The notes: generated by a model from the letters alone, not told the origin. A stretch of DNA of 23,716 nucleotides from Prevotellaceae bacterium (GCA_031287815.1 JAITSM010000013.1:1-23716); one strand, 5' to 3'; numbered from the stretch's first letter, positions 14,115-22,106 are shown. Program-made: numbers and translations.

Positions 14115-14297
14115 ATGTCTAAAGAAGAAGAATATTACCAATTGGGCAAAGCCTGCCAGCAGCAGCAGCAATGGGGCGATGCGATTAACGCCTACAAAAA
14201 GGCGCTGGAATTAAATCCCGACAGCCACGCCGCCACAGCGCTGGAACATATCTATGCTATCCTCGGCTTCCGGCATACCGGTTTGCTGAATCCATAA
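14115..14297 (+). CDS. Small TPR-repeat protein, 60 residues
   Basis: The sequence begins MSKEEEYYQLGKACQQQQQW and continues GDAINAYKKALELNPDSHAA, which is one full tetratricopeptide repeat (YYQLGKACQQQQQWGDAINAYKK with the typical A and P positions) and the start of a second. There is no signal peptide. A protein this short probably works as a partner-binding module. It lies downstream of rnfA in the same direction and may be co-transcribed. Function is otherwise unknown. Confidence 0.8.
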   Translation: MSKEEEYYQLGKACQQQQQWGDAINAYKKALELNPDSHAATALEHIYAILGFRHTGLLNP

Positions 14298-14320
14298 TGG
14301 CAAAAGTTAACATTCTCTTC

Positions 14321-14495
14321 ATACCGAGCGAACTGTACAGTTAATACCGAACGAACTGTACAGTTCATACCGAGCGAACTGTACAGTTCATACCGAGCGA
14401 ACTGTACAGTTCATACCGAACGAACTGTACAGTTCATACCGAGCGAACTGTACAGTTCATACCGAGCGAACTGTACAGTTCATACCGAGCGAACT
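14321..14495. repeat. 23-bp tandem array with a 14-bp perfect palindrome
   Basis: Seven full units starting at 14321, 14344, 14367, 14390, 14413, 14436 and 14459, plus a 14-bp partial unit at 14482. The unit is ATACCGAGCGAACTGTACAG plus TTC. Each contains GAACTGTACAGTTC, a perfect 14-bp palindrome (the first unit ends in A). Units 2 and 5 have GAACG in place of GAGCG. No spacers vary, so this is not CRISPR. It fills the gap between the TPR and FISUMP genes, about 90 bp before the latter. Confidence 0.95.
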
Positions 14496-14504
14496 TTTCG
14501 AATT

Positions 14505-14586
14505 ATGAATTATGAGTTAAAAACCAAGCGTTAAGAGTTAGCTGGCGCCAGCCACCTTAAACTTTAAACTTTAAAATAATACAGCC
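14505..14586. repeat. GGCGCC-centred repeat before the first FISUMP gene
   Basis: AATTATG words, GAGTTAA and AGAGTTA lead into GCTGGCGCCAGC (core 14544-14549). CCTTAAA, CTTTAAA words follow up to the ATG region. Confidence 0.88.
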
Positions 14587-15189
14587 ATGAAAAAAATATC
14601 AAAACAATCAGTAATATATTCCCCCTTCGGGGGATTCAGGGGGCTTCTTTCCCCCTTACGGGGAATAGGCCTGCTGCTGCTCCTTGTGGGGGCGGGGGGC
14701 TTTACCGGCCATGCCCAAACCGCCCCGCTCCACGCCGCCTCTACCCGGACATGGACTTTCGGCGGCCAGACCTGGAGCGACCACATCCATCTACCCGAAT
14801 GTAACAAAGACGATTTTAAGGGAAGCACTTCCGACCCGCAATGCCGCAGTTATACCGGCAAAAGAAAGGCCTGGTATTATTATAACTGGCCGTATGTGGC
14901 AGCCCATGCGGAAAAGCTGTGCCCTTCGCCGTGGCGAGTGCCGTCGCGGGAGGACTTCAAGGTGCTGTATGCGCACGCTAAAGACGCCGGCCTGAGCGAT
15001 GTGTGGGGGCTTCCAGGCATCTGCGGCGGTTCCGGCACGCTGTACGGGCAGGGCTCGTACGGCAACTACTGGTCTGCTTCGGAAGACCGTTCGGGTTACG
15101 GCTACAGCGCGTACGTCAGCGGCAGCGGCTTCATCCCGCAGTACGGCAGCAGCAAGGACTACGGTTTCGCTTTGCGCTGTGTCCGGTAG
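14587..15189 (+). CDS. Secreted FISUMP-domain protein
   Basis: A 200-residue exported protein. An unusually long N-terminal segment (1-43) ends in a hydrophobic stretch (about IGLLLLLVGAGG) and a likely cleavage site before QTAPLH. The mature part is a FISUMP domain (Fibrobacter succinogenes major paralogous domain): WTFGGQTW, CPSPWRVPSREDFKVLY, YWSASEDRSGYGYS and a C-terminal GFALRCVR. Such proteins are cell-surface or secreted in Bacteroidetes with unknown function. Residues 11-30 (SPFGGFRGLLSPLRG) are encoded by two C/G-rich inverted units, so the signal-peptide region carries repeat-derived sequence. A strong terminator follows at 15225. Confidence 0.88.
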   Translation: MKKISKQSVIYSPFGGFRGLLSPLRGIGLLLLLVGAGGFTGHAQTAPLHAASTRTWTFGGQTWSDHIHLPECNKDDFKGSTSDPQCRSYTGKRKAWYYYNWPYVAAHAEKLCPSPWRVPSREDFKVLYAHAKDAGLSDVWGLPGICGGSGTLYGQGSYGNYWSASEDRSGYGYSAYVSGSGFIPQYGSSKDYGFALRCVR

Positions 15190-15224
15190 CCGCAGCGGCT
15201 TCTTGTCTTTTTACGTTCTAAACA

Positions 15225-15260
15225 CTGCCGCCCGCTTATGTAGCGGGCGGCAGCGCTTTT
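15225..15260 (+). terminator. Terminator of the first FISUMP gene
   Basis: CTGCCGCCCGCT (15225-15236) pairs perfectly with 15242-15253 and is followed by CGCTTTT. Its right arm and downstream part (from 15243) form the left 39-bp direct repeat around the toxin-antitoxin cassette. Confidence 0.88.
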
Positions 15261-15281
15261 GCGGGGAAAAGAAGATTTTGC
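15243..15281. repeat. Left 39-bp direct repeat of the TA cassette
   Basis: Identical over 39 bp to 16054-16092, starting GCGGGCGGCAGCGCTTTTGC and ending AAGATTTTGC. The distance between copies is 811 bp and the toxin-antitoxin pair lies between them. Confidence 0.93.
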
Positions 15282-15303
15282 GTATATTAGTATCACAACG
15301 GCA

Positions 15304-15603
15304 TCACAATTTTATCGCCAACTCCAATTTCCCCCCAAGTCCAGTTTCAACAATACGCTGGAGCGTAGAAAGTCTTACATCCTTAATATTATTCTCCACT
15401 TTTGAAATATACCCTTTATTTGTACCGACTTTCTCAGCTAACTGCTCCTGCGTTAATCCCTTTTCCAATCGAGATTGTTGGAGTAATACGCCAAGTTTAA
15501 ATTCTTCGTATTCGTTTTCAAACTTTTCGCGTTTGGAAGAGCCTCGTTTACCATATTGCTCTTCAATAAACCGGTCTAATGGTTTTAAATTTTTATTTTC
15601 CAT
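15304..15603 (-). CDS. higA: HigA-type antitoxin, XRE helix-turn-helix protein
   Basis: A 99-residue protein with a classic helix-turn-helix at about residues 50-72 (LTQEQLAEKVGTNKGYISKVEN). The N-terminal half is charged and helical (RFIEEQYGKRGSSKREKFEN). Antitoxins of this kind neutralise the partner toxin and repress the operon. It is encoded second, and its ATG lies inside the end of the toxin gene, giving an 11-bp overlap that couples translation. The toxin-first order is typical of HigBA. It is more AT-rich than its neighbours and sits inside the 39-bp direct repeats, which suggests horizontal acquisition. Confidence 0.9.
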   Translation of the reverse strand: MENKNLKPLDRFIEEQYGKRGSSKREKFENEYEEFKLGVLLQQSRLEKGLTQEQLAEKVGTNKGYISKVENNIKDVRLSTLQRIVETGLGGKLELAIKL

Positions 15604-15958
15604 CTTTTTCTTTTTTTTCCTGTTCGTATTCCTTTTTTATTCTGAGCGCAGTTTCTATCTCCTGCCTGGGCGTTTTTTGTGATTTCTTCTGAAAACCATT
15701 TTCAATAACAATTATATTTCCGGCATCAAAAAAACAAAAAATCCGGTAAATATCACTTCCGCTTTGAACCCTGATTTCAAATAACCCGCTTGTCCCTTCG
15801 ATATGCTTCAAGTAGTCTATTGGAACTATTTGAAGCGTTTCGATTATCCTGAATGTCCAAATAATTTTTTCTTTTACCTTATTTCTTTGCCGGCTGTAGA
15901 AATTGATAAAATAATCCTTGTACAGAAAGACATGTCTTATTTTGTGCTCTTTTGTCAT
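15593..15958 (-). CDS. higB: HigB/Gp49-type RelE-ParE superfamily toxin
   Basis: A 121-residue probable ribosome-dependent mRNA interferase. Family features are RIIETLQIVP, GLFEIRVQSGSDIYRIFCFF and the characteristic IVIENGFQKKSQKTPRQEIETA near the C-terminus, the signature of phage Gp49-like/HigB toxins (PF05973). I start at the ATG at 15958 (MTKEHKIRHVF) because a -33/-7 promoter pair directly precedes it; the open frame extends 28 residues further but would begin upstream of the promoter. Catalytic activity is inferred from family. The stop lies within the first codons of the antitoxin. Confidence 0.9.
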   Translation of the reverse strand: MTKEHKIRHVFLYKDYFINFYSRQRNKVKEKIIWTFRIIETLQIVPIDYLKHIEGTSGLFEIRVQSGSDIYRIFCFFDAGNIIVIENGFQKKSQKTPRQEIETALRIKKEYEQEKKEKDGK

Positions 15959-15968
15959 ATACCGGCAG

Positions 15969-15999
15969 CAAAGGTAATGAAAGTTATCCGAAAGCACAA
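15969..15999 (-). promoter_or_regulatory. Promoter of the toxin-antitoxin operon
   Basis: On the minus strand TTG (15997-15999), a 20-bp gap and TACCTTTG (15969-15976) match the Bacteroidetes promoter. Transcription would start within a few bases of the toxin ATG, giving a near-leaderless mRNA. Confidence 0.8.
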
Positions 16000-16053
16000 C
16001 CTTTATAAAGATTTTCCGTTTTCTAATCACTTGTTTTCTCACTCGCGCCCCGC

Positions 16054-16092
16054 GCGGGCGGCAGCGCTTTTGCGGGGAAAAGAAGATTTTGC
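16054..16092. repeat. Right 39-bp direct repeat of the TA cassette
   Basis: Second identical copy of the sequence at 15243-15281. Upstream it is preceded by CGCGCCCCGC, which can form an imperfect hairpin with GCGGGCG. The copy lies 25 bp from the miaB stop codon. Confidence 0.93.
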
Positions 16093-16117
16093 AGAATAGC
16101 CCGGAAGGGCTGTGTTT

Positions 16118-17512
16118 TTATACCGGTTCGCCCATCAGCGTAGCAGAGGAACATTGCGTGATTTTCACGGTTACATAGTCGCCCGCCTTGAAATGCGCTT
16201 TGGGAAATACCACCACCTTATTATGAGCAGTGCGCCCGGCAAGCGCGCCGGCAGAGCGTTTGGAAGGGCCTTCCGCCAATACTTCAAACGTTTTTCCTGT
16301 GTCGCGCCGGTTGCTTTCCAGCGACAGCCGGTTTTGCAATGCAATGATTTCATTGAGCCGTTTTGTTTTTACTTCATCCGGTACATCATCCGGGAAGTGG
16401 CGGGCGGCTTTGGTATTCGGGCGTTCGGAATACTTAAACATGAATGCCGCGTCGTATCCAACCTCGCGCATCAACGACAATGTTTGCGCATGGTCGTCGT
16501 CGGTTTCGCCGCAAAAGCCGGCAATAATGTCGGTGGAAATAGTGCATTCGGGAATGATTTCGCGTATTTTGGCAATGCGTTCCAAATAACTTTCGCGCCA
16601 ATAGCCGCGGTTCATTATCTGTAGCAACCGTGTGCTGCCCGATTGCACCGGCAGGTGGATATGGTTGCAAATATTAGGATACATCGCTATGGTGTAGAGC
16701 ACGGCATTGCTCATGTCTTTCGGATGCGAAGTGGAAAAACGCACGCGCAAAGCCGGGTCTATTAACGCTACCAGCTCCAGCAGCTTTGCAAAATCAAGCG
16801 TTTTGGAAGGATCGTCCGTATTTTTCCAGGCGTATGAATTTACATTTTGCCCCAAGAGGGTAACTTCCCTGTAGCCGTTTCTCAGCAGTTCCTGTACTTC
16901 CGCCACGATGGTCTGCGCCGGGCGGCTGCGCTCCGCACCGCGCGTGTAAGGCACTACGCAGTAAGCGCACATGTTGTTGCAACCGCGCATAATGGATACA
17001 AACGCCGTTACGCCGTTCTTATCCATCCGCACCGGCGAGATGTCGGCATAGGTTTCTTCACGCGAGAGCAGGGTGTTAATTCCTTTCTGCCCGCTTTCCG
17101 CTTCGCGCACCAGTTGCGGCAGGGAGCGATAGGCATCGGGGCCGGCCACCAAATCGACCGTGCCGTTTTCGAGTAATGCTTCTTTCAGGCGCTCCGCCAT
17201 GCAGCCAAGCACCCCAACGATTAGGGAAGGTTTGTGTTGTTTCAGCAAACGGAAAACATCCAGCCGTCCCCACACGCGCTGCTCTGCATTGTCGCGGATA
17301 GAACAGGTGTTGATGAACAGCACATCGGCTTTTTGCTTATCGTCCGTCATCGTAAAACCCGCGTCCTGCATGATAGCCGCCACTACTTCGCTGTCGTTGG
17401 CGTTCATCTGGCAGCCGTAAGTTTCAATGTAGAATAAGTTGTCAGTCGTGAGTCGTAAGTCGTGAGTCATAAGTCGTGAGTTGTGAGTCGTGAGTCGTAA
17501 GCCTTGCATCAT
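16118..17512 (-). CDS. miaB: tRNA-2-methylthio-N6-isopentenyladenosine synthase MiaB
   Basis: A 464-residue radical SAM methylthiotransferase that modifies A37 of tRNAs reading UNN codons. The N-terminal MTTase domain has C34 (ETYGCQMN), C70 (FINTCSIRDNA) and C104 (VLGCMAER), which bind the auxiliary cluster. The radical SAM motif is C178/C182/C185 (GCNNMCAYC). GQNVNSY, HLPVQSGS and FMFKYSERPNT are family stretches, and a TRAM domain closes the protein. Residues 5-23 are encoded by eight 7-bp repeat words, giving a LTTHNSR/LMTHDLR heptapeptide pattern, so true translation could begin at M15 (17470). Start choice is therefore uncertain; the conserved part begins near FYIETYGC. Confidence 0.94.
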   Translation of the reverse strand: MMQGLRLTTHNSRLMTHDLRLTTDNLFYIETYGCQMNANDSEVVAAIMQDAGFTMTDDKQKADVLFINTCSIRDNAEQRVWGRLDVFRLLKQHKPSLIVGVLGCMAERLKEALLENGTVDLVAGPDAYRSLPQLVREAESGQKGINTLLSREETYADISPVRMDKNGVTAFVSIMRGCNNMCAYCVVPYTRGAERSRPAQTIVAEVQELLRNGYREVTLLGQNVNSYAWKNTDDPSKTLDFAKLLELVALIDPALRVRFSTSHPKDMSNAVLYTIAMYPNICNHIHLPVQSGSTRLLQIMNRGYWRESYLERIAKIREIIPECTISTDIIAGFCGETDDDHAQTLSLMREVGYDAAFMFKYSERPNTKAARHFPDDVPDEVKTKRLNEIIALQNRLSLESNRRDTGKTFEVLAEGPSKRSAGALAGRTAHNKVVVFPKAHFKAGDYVTVKITQCSSATLMGEPV

Positions 17513-17545
17513 TGCTAAGGCGACAGCACTTTTAGTTTTTAACTC
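17444..17545. repeat. AGTCGTG heptamers in the miaB start and miaB-yggS gap
   Basis: Eight consecutive words, mostly AGTCGTG or AGTCGTA, run from 17444 to 17499 inside the miaB N-terminus (miaB lies on the minus strand). After a 20-bp break come ACTTTTA/GTTTTTA/ACTCTTA/GTTCTTA words up to the yggS stop. There is no GGCGCC core here, only GGCGAC. Confidence 0.9.
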
Positions 17546-18214
17546 TTAGTTCTTAACGCTAAAAATAGCGCTGCCGACGCGTACTATCGTACTTCCTTCT
17601 TCTACCGCTATGGCGTAGTCGTTCGACATGCCCATCGACAGTTCGCAGAATGCGGGGTCAGCGGGAAAACAGGTTTGTTGGAGTTCCGTGTATAAACTTT
17701 TCATGGTGCGAAATTCGCGGCGGATTTGCGCTGTGTCGCTTGTATTGGTTGCCATTCCCATGAGTCCGGCAATTTGCAAATGGGGCAATTGTGCAAGAAA
17801 GCCGGACGCTGCCAATGCGCGTAATTCATCAGGTGCAAAGCCGTACTTTGTTTCTTCCTGCGCAATGCGCACTTGCAGTAAACAGCGCTGGGTACATTGC
17901 CGGCGGGCAGCTTCCTTATTGAGGTCTATCAACAGTTTTTCGCTGTCAGCGGAATGGATGGTGTGCGCCAATCCCACTACCAATTTAATTTTATTGCTTT
18001 GCAGATGCCCGATGAAATGCCATTCAATATCTTCCGGCAGCTTCGAGGCTTTGTCCCGTAACGCTTGCGGACGGCTTTCGCCAAATGCCCGCTGCCCTGC
18101 CTCGTATGCTTTCCTGATGATTCCCACCGGTTGCGTTTTCGATACGGCTACCAGTGCAGTATGTAGAGGCAAGCAGTTGTTAATGGAAAGCAGTTGTTCG
18201 CGAAGGGCGTTCAT
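17546..18214 (-). CDS. yggS: PLP homeostasis protein, YggS/PROSC family
   Basis: A 222-residue protein of the YggS family, fold type III PLP-binding. The PLP lysine is K26 in ALVAVSKTQP. Other conserved stretches are FGESRPQAL, WHFIGHLQSNKIK, SMGMSNDYAIAVEEGSTIVRVG. Members regulate intracellular pyridoxal phosphate and have no known enzymatic activity. The gene starts 10 bp downstream of the yidC stop, so it is translated with yidC, and a repeat separates it from miaB. Length is normal. Confidence 0.95.
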   Translation of the reverse strand: MNALREQLLSINNCLPLHTALVAVSKTQPVGIIRKAYEAGQRAFGESRPQALRDKASKLPEDIEWHFIGHLQSNKIKLVVGLAHTIHSADSEKLLIDLNKEAARRQCTQRCLLQVRIAQEETKYGFAPDELRALAASGFLAQLPHLQIAGLMGMATNTSDTAQIRREFRTMKSLYTELQQTCFPADPAFCELSMGMSNDYAIAVEEGSTIVRVGSAIFSVKN

Positions 18215-18224
18215 ACATTATTCA

Positions 18225-20111
18225 CTATTTTTTTCGCTGTTGTTGCACTTGCCGCCGTTGCATTTCTTCCAGGCGTTGCTGGAATTTCGATTTCTTTTGC
18301 GGTTGTGTGGCGCGCGCCTGCATTTTCGCCAACATTTTCTCTTCGTCGATGAAAAACTTGCGAATAATCCACGTTTGTATCATGGTAAGGAAATTGAATA
18401 GCATATAATAATAACTCAGTCCGCTGGAGAAGTTGTTGCACAACACAAGCAAGAATATCGGCATAAAATAAATCTGCATAAATTTCATACCGGGCTGTCC
18501 TGTTTGCGGCGTCTGCGCCATCATCATCTTTGAATAAAAGTACGTGGATACCGCCATGAGCAAGGCAAACAAGCTCACGTGGTCGCCATACATCGGGATA
18601 GAAAACGGCAAATCCAAAATAGAATCGTAGGTGCTAAAATCGTCTGCCCACAGGAAACCCTCCTGCCGCAACTCAAACGACGCGGGGAAGAAACGGAACA
18701 TGGCAAACAGAATCGGCATTTGCAACAGCATCGGCAGGCAGCCGCCCATCATGCTTACGCCGGTTCGTTTGTAAAGCGCCATGATTTCCTGTTGCTTTTT
18801 CATAGCGTCTTCCCGTTTCGGGTATTTCGCGTTTATCTTGTCAATATCCGGTTTCAGCAATTTCATTTTCGCGCTGGACACAATGGATTTCTGCGAGAAC
18901 GGCGCCAAAATAATTTTAATAAAAATCGTCAGCAGCAGAATAATGAGGCCGTAATTACCGATAAATTTATTCAGGAAATTAAAGGTCGGAATGATTATCC
19001 AACGGTTGATAGGCCGGATGATCCAACCGCCCAGCGGCACTAACTGTTCAAAGTCGCGGCCATAGGATTGTAACGTTTTGTAGTGGTTGGGGCCAAAATA
19101 AAACTGCAACGGAATAGTCGTTTCTGCTGCGCCATTGTAGGGGAATTGCAAAAACGCATTGCAATGCATTAACTCGCGCGGGTTGTTTCCCTGCGTGTTT
19201 TTTTGATACGACACCGACGCATTGTTAAAATTATTGGCAGACGCAACCAAAATGGTCGAAAAGAATTGCTGTTTAAACGCAACCCATTCCACCCGCGTGG
19301 GAATTTTTTTATCGTTGGCGTCACTCCGTTCGCTCAATTCGTCAATATCGCTATCGCCTGGATATTTATACGCAACAGTGGACTGGTTGGCCTCACTCGC
19401 AAAATCTTTTTCCTGCCGCAGCAGCGTAGCCGACCAGTTCAAATCAACCGTCGTAACGTTTTGCGGAATATGTGCACTCATGCCATTGAGCCGGATATCC
19501 AAACCCACCCGGTAGCTGCCGTGTCGCAACGTATATATATAGTCAATCGAAGCGTCTTCCGCCGTTTGCAACCGGTAGGTCAGGCGGACGACGGAATCGG
19601 TTTCCGTCAGTTGCGTAACCGCAGGAATCTCCACCGGCGTGAAATAAAACAACGATGTGGCGATATTTTTACCGGTGAAAAAATTCAGCGAAAATTCATT
19701 GCCCTCGCCGTTAAACAAAACCACCGGCAAACTGTCATGCGTGCGGTAGTTTTTCATTTGCACGGCATACACCTGCCCGCCTTTGTTGCTGAACGTAACC
19801 GACAGCAAATCGTTTTCAATAGTGATAAATTCCTGCTTGCCTTCCCCCGCAAGCACCAACGCGCTGCCGTAACTTTCATCAATAACCGGCTGCGCGGAAG
19901 AAAGCGTTTCGGCGGGCGTTTCGGCAAGGACAATACTGTCCGGTTGGTTAGCCCGGCGGATAGAATCCTGCTCGCGTTGTATCCGTTGCTGTTCCTTTAA
20001 TTGTTCCAATTGCGCTTCTTGCAGTTTGCGCTGCTCATGCGACGAATAAATGCTAAAACCTATTAAAATAATTCCGATCAGGATAATTCCGGTAAATGTA
20101 TTTTTATTCAT
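18225..20111 (-). CDS. yidC: Membrane protein insertase YidC
   Basis: A 628-residue insertase of the Oxa1/YidC family. An N-terminal helix (about 7-23) is followed by a large periplasmic beta domain (about 70-345) of the Gram-negative type, then the five-helix insertase core (from about GLIILLLTIFIKIILAPFSQKS). Conserved stretches are MKLLKPDIDKINAKY, MMGGCLPMLLQMPILFAMF and CNNFSSGLSYYYMLFN. The position usually occupied by Arg in E. coli is Lys here, which I recall as usual for Bacteroidetes. The tail is Gln/Arg/Lys-rich (RRQVQQQRKK), suited to ribosome contact. The ATG overlaps the stop of the DUF349 gene by 8 bp (ATGAATAA), indicating translational coupling. Confidence 0.95.
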   Translation of the reverse strand: MNKNTFTGIILIGIILIGFSIYSSHEQRKLQEAQLEQLKEQQRIQREQDSIRRANQPDSIVLAETPAETLSSAQPVIDESYGSALVLAGEGKQEFITIENDLLSVTFSNKGGQVYAVQMKNYRTHDSLPVVLFNGEGNEFSLNFFTGKNIATSLFYFTPVEIPAVTQLTETDSVVRLTYRLQTAEDASIDYIYTLRHGSYRVGLDIRLNGMSAHIPQNVTTVDLNWSATLLRQEKDFASEANQSTVAYKYPGDSDIDELSERSDANDKKIPTRVEWVAFKQQFFSTILVASANNFNNASVSYQKNTQGNNPRELMHCNAFLQFPYNGAAETTIPLQFYFGPNHYKTLQSYGRDFEQLVPLGGWIIRPINRWIIIPTFNFLNKFIGNYGLIILLLTIFIKIILAPFSQKSIVSSAKMKLLKPDIDKINAKYPKREDAMKKQQEIMALYKRTGVSMMGGCLPMLLQMPILFAMFRFFPASFELRQEGFLWADDFSTYDSILDLPFSIPMYGDHVSLFALLMAVSTYFYSKMMMAQTPQTGQPGMKFMQIYFMPIFLLVLCNNFSSGLSYYYMLFNFLTMIQTWIIRKFFIDEEKMLAKMQARATQPQKKSKFQQRLEEMQRRQVQQQRKK

Positions 20112-21966
20112 ATTGTTGATCTATCAATTTAATTTTTGCTTCTATAGTTTTAATTTCCTCTTTTGCTGCTGCTACTTTTTTATTGACGTCGGCAATCAGG
20201 GCTTCGGCGTTTTTCGATTTGGCAAAGAAGCCGATATTGTTTTCCCACAAAGCTATGTCCGACTCCAGCTGACGTAATTTCTGCACTAATTTTTCGCGTT
20301 CCGAGCGGATGAAACGAGGAGATTTGCCTGACTGCTGTATGTCTTCGATACGGTGTTTAAAGCGGATAATTTTCTTATCCGTATGGCTGATGTGCAAAGA
20401 GGAAAAATGCTTGTCTATGGCGACGCGGTAAGCATTTTGTATGCGTTCCTTATCTTTCATCGGCACAAAACCGACTTCCGTCCAGCGGCGTTGAAATTCT
20501 TTCAAGGCGTCCAGATTTCCTGTCATGTCCTCGCCCGGGACAAATGATTCGATTTCATTTATAATCGCTTCTTTCCGGCGCAGGTTCTCGTCATACTGCG
20601 CATCTACAGCTGAAAAATGTTTTTGTTTACGGCTGAAAAAATCGTCGCAGGCAGAGCGGAAACGTTTCCATGTCGCGTCGGATTGCTTGCGCGTTACCGG
20701 CCCTACTTCCCTCCATTGCTTTTGCAGGCTAATAAATTTGTCGGTTGTTTTTTTCCAGTCATCGTTTTCTTTCAAGGCTTCGGCCTGTTCGCACAGTTCT
20801 ATTTTCCGTTGCAGGTTTTGCTGCATCTCATCCTTGAAACTGCCGTAAAATTCCCTTTTGGCAGTGTAGAATTTATCGCATGCCACGCGAAACCGCGTAT
20901 ATATTTTAGCGTTGTCTTTCCTGGTGGCAAAGCCAATGGTTTTCCACACTTGTTGCAGTTTTTCCAGTTGTTTCGCCAGTTTGTTCCATTCGTTGTTATC
21001 CGTTATCTCCGTATTGGCTATCTCTTCGGCCTGTTCGCACAAAGCTTTTTTCGCTTCCAGGTTTTTCAGCTGTACTTCTTTTTGCTGCTCGAAATATTCC
21101 TGATACTTTTTGTTAATAGCCGTAGTAGCGTTTTTAAAACGTTCCCACACCTGTTCGCGCAATTCACGCGCCACCGGGCCTATTTCGCGCCACTGTTCAT
21201 GGAAATACTGCAATTTGTTAAATGCATTGACAATGCTTGGTTCCCGAGGCAGTTCTTCGGCTTTTTCGCACAATACCGTTTTAGCTTCCAGATTTTTTTT
21301 CAAATCCAAATCGCGCAATTCGTTATTGATTTTTACATAATCGTAAAAACGCTCCACATTATATTGGTACGTATCCCAAACGTCTTTGGTGCGCGATGTC
21401 GGCACCGGGCCTGTTTCGCGCCAATGTTGCTGCAATGCGCGGAATGCCGGAAATGTCTGGTTGAGGTCTTCCTGTTTATCCAGCAATATTTTTAATTCTT
21501 CGATAATAGCCAGTTTTTTTGCCAGGTTTTCTTCTTTTTCCTGTTCGGCCAGCTGGTTTTGGGCGGCGCGCTTTTGCCTGTACTCATTGTACAAATGCTT
21601 GAATGTTGTTTCCAGTTCATCGGCTACCGGTTCGGTGGTCGAGTCCGCTTCGTCGCCTTGCGGTTCCATGTTTTTACGTTCCAGCAACAACTGTTTATAA
21701 AATGCCGTTTTAATCTGTTCGGCTTCGCGGCGCAATGTTTCCGCCGCTTCGGCAGTAGTCGATAAAAGTAATTCCTTAAAAATATCCAACAATTCTTTAC
21801 GCGATAATTCCGCATATTTCATGACCGGGTCCGGTAGTAATTCACTGGATGAAGCTGCCGGTAGCGGCTCGGCAACTTGCGTGCCGGAAATAAGTGTAGT
21901 ATCCGTTTCTTCCGCCGGATTTGTGTTTTGCTCACTTGGAGCAGGATTTTGAAGATAATTCTCCAT
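20104..21966 (-). CDS. DUF349-repeat protein
   Basis: A 620-residue, highly charged, mostly helical protein with five DUF349 repeats, each with a W-x-E/T-x-G-P/F core followed by W/Y-x-x-F: about 181-210, 258-288, 340-370, 417-448 and 494-524. The N-terminal 1-55 is acidic and disordered, and the C-terminus is coiled-coil-like. No signal peptide or membrane helix. The molecular role of DUF349 is not settled; Bacteroidetes carry this multi-repeat form. It is the first gene of the minus-strand unit DUF349-yidC-yggS-miaB and overlaps yidC by 8 bp. A good promoter lies 33 bp upstream of the start. Confidence 0.93.
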   Translation of the reverse strand: MENYLQNPAPSEQNTNPAEETDTTLISGTQVAEPLPAASSSELLPDPVMKYAELSRKELLDIFKELLLSTTAEAAETLRREAEQIKTAFYKQLLLERKNMEPQGDEADSTTEPVADELETTFKHLYNEYRQKRAAQNQLAEQEKEENLAKKLAIIEELKILLDKQEDLNQTFPAFRALQQHWRETGPVPTSRTKDVWDTYQYNVERFYDYVKINNELRDLDLKKNLEAKTVLCEKAEELPREPSIVNAFNKLQYFHEQWREIGPVARELREQVWERFKNATTAINKKYQEYFEQQKEVQLKNLEAKKALCEQAEEIANTEITDNNEWNKLAKQLEKLQQVWKTIGFATRKDNAKIYTRFRVACDKFYTAKREFYGSFKDEMQQNLQRKIELCEQAEALKENDDWKKTTDKFISLQKQWREVGPVTRKQSDATWKRFRSACDDFFSRKQKHFSAVDAQYDENLRRKEAIINEIESFVPGEDMTGNLDALKEFQRRWTEVGFVPMKDKERIQNAYRVAIDKHFSSLHISHTDKKIIRFKHRIEDIQQSGKSPRFIRSEREKLVQKLRQLESDIALWENNIGFFAKSKNAEALIADVNKKVAAAKEEIKTIEAKIKLIDQQYE

Positions 21967-21998
21967 AAATTAGACGTTCATTTTTTGCTAACAATCCA

Positions 21999-22029
21999 CA
22001 AAAGTAGGTAAAATTGTTGGATTTTTCAA
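21999..22029 (-). promoter_or_regulatory. Promoter of the DUF349-yidC-yggS-miaB unit
   Basis: On the minus strand TTG (22027-22029), a 20-bp gap and TACTTTTG (21999-22006) match -33/-7. Leader about 25 nt. Confidence 0.82.
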
Positions 22030-22106
22030 GAAAAAGCGTTTTCCCGATTTTATAAATCATATTGTATACGGAGCGCTGCAATAGGAAAAAAAAATTAGAA
22101 ATAAAA

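Noticed and set aside
14334..14343. LexA-type SOS box in the 23-bp repeats
   Set aside because: The palindrome spacing (GAAC-N6-GTTC) differs from the GAAC-N4-GTTC form and the array stands before a FISUMP gene, not an SOS gene.
15282..16053. Insertion sequence around the toxin-antitoxin pair
   Set aside because: No transposase and no terminal inverted repeats; the flanks are direct repeats.
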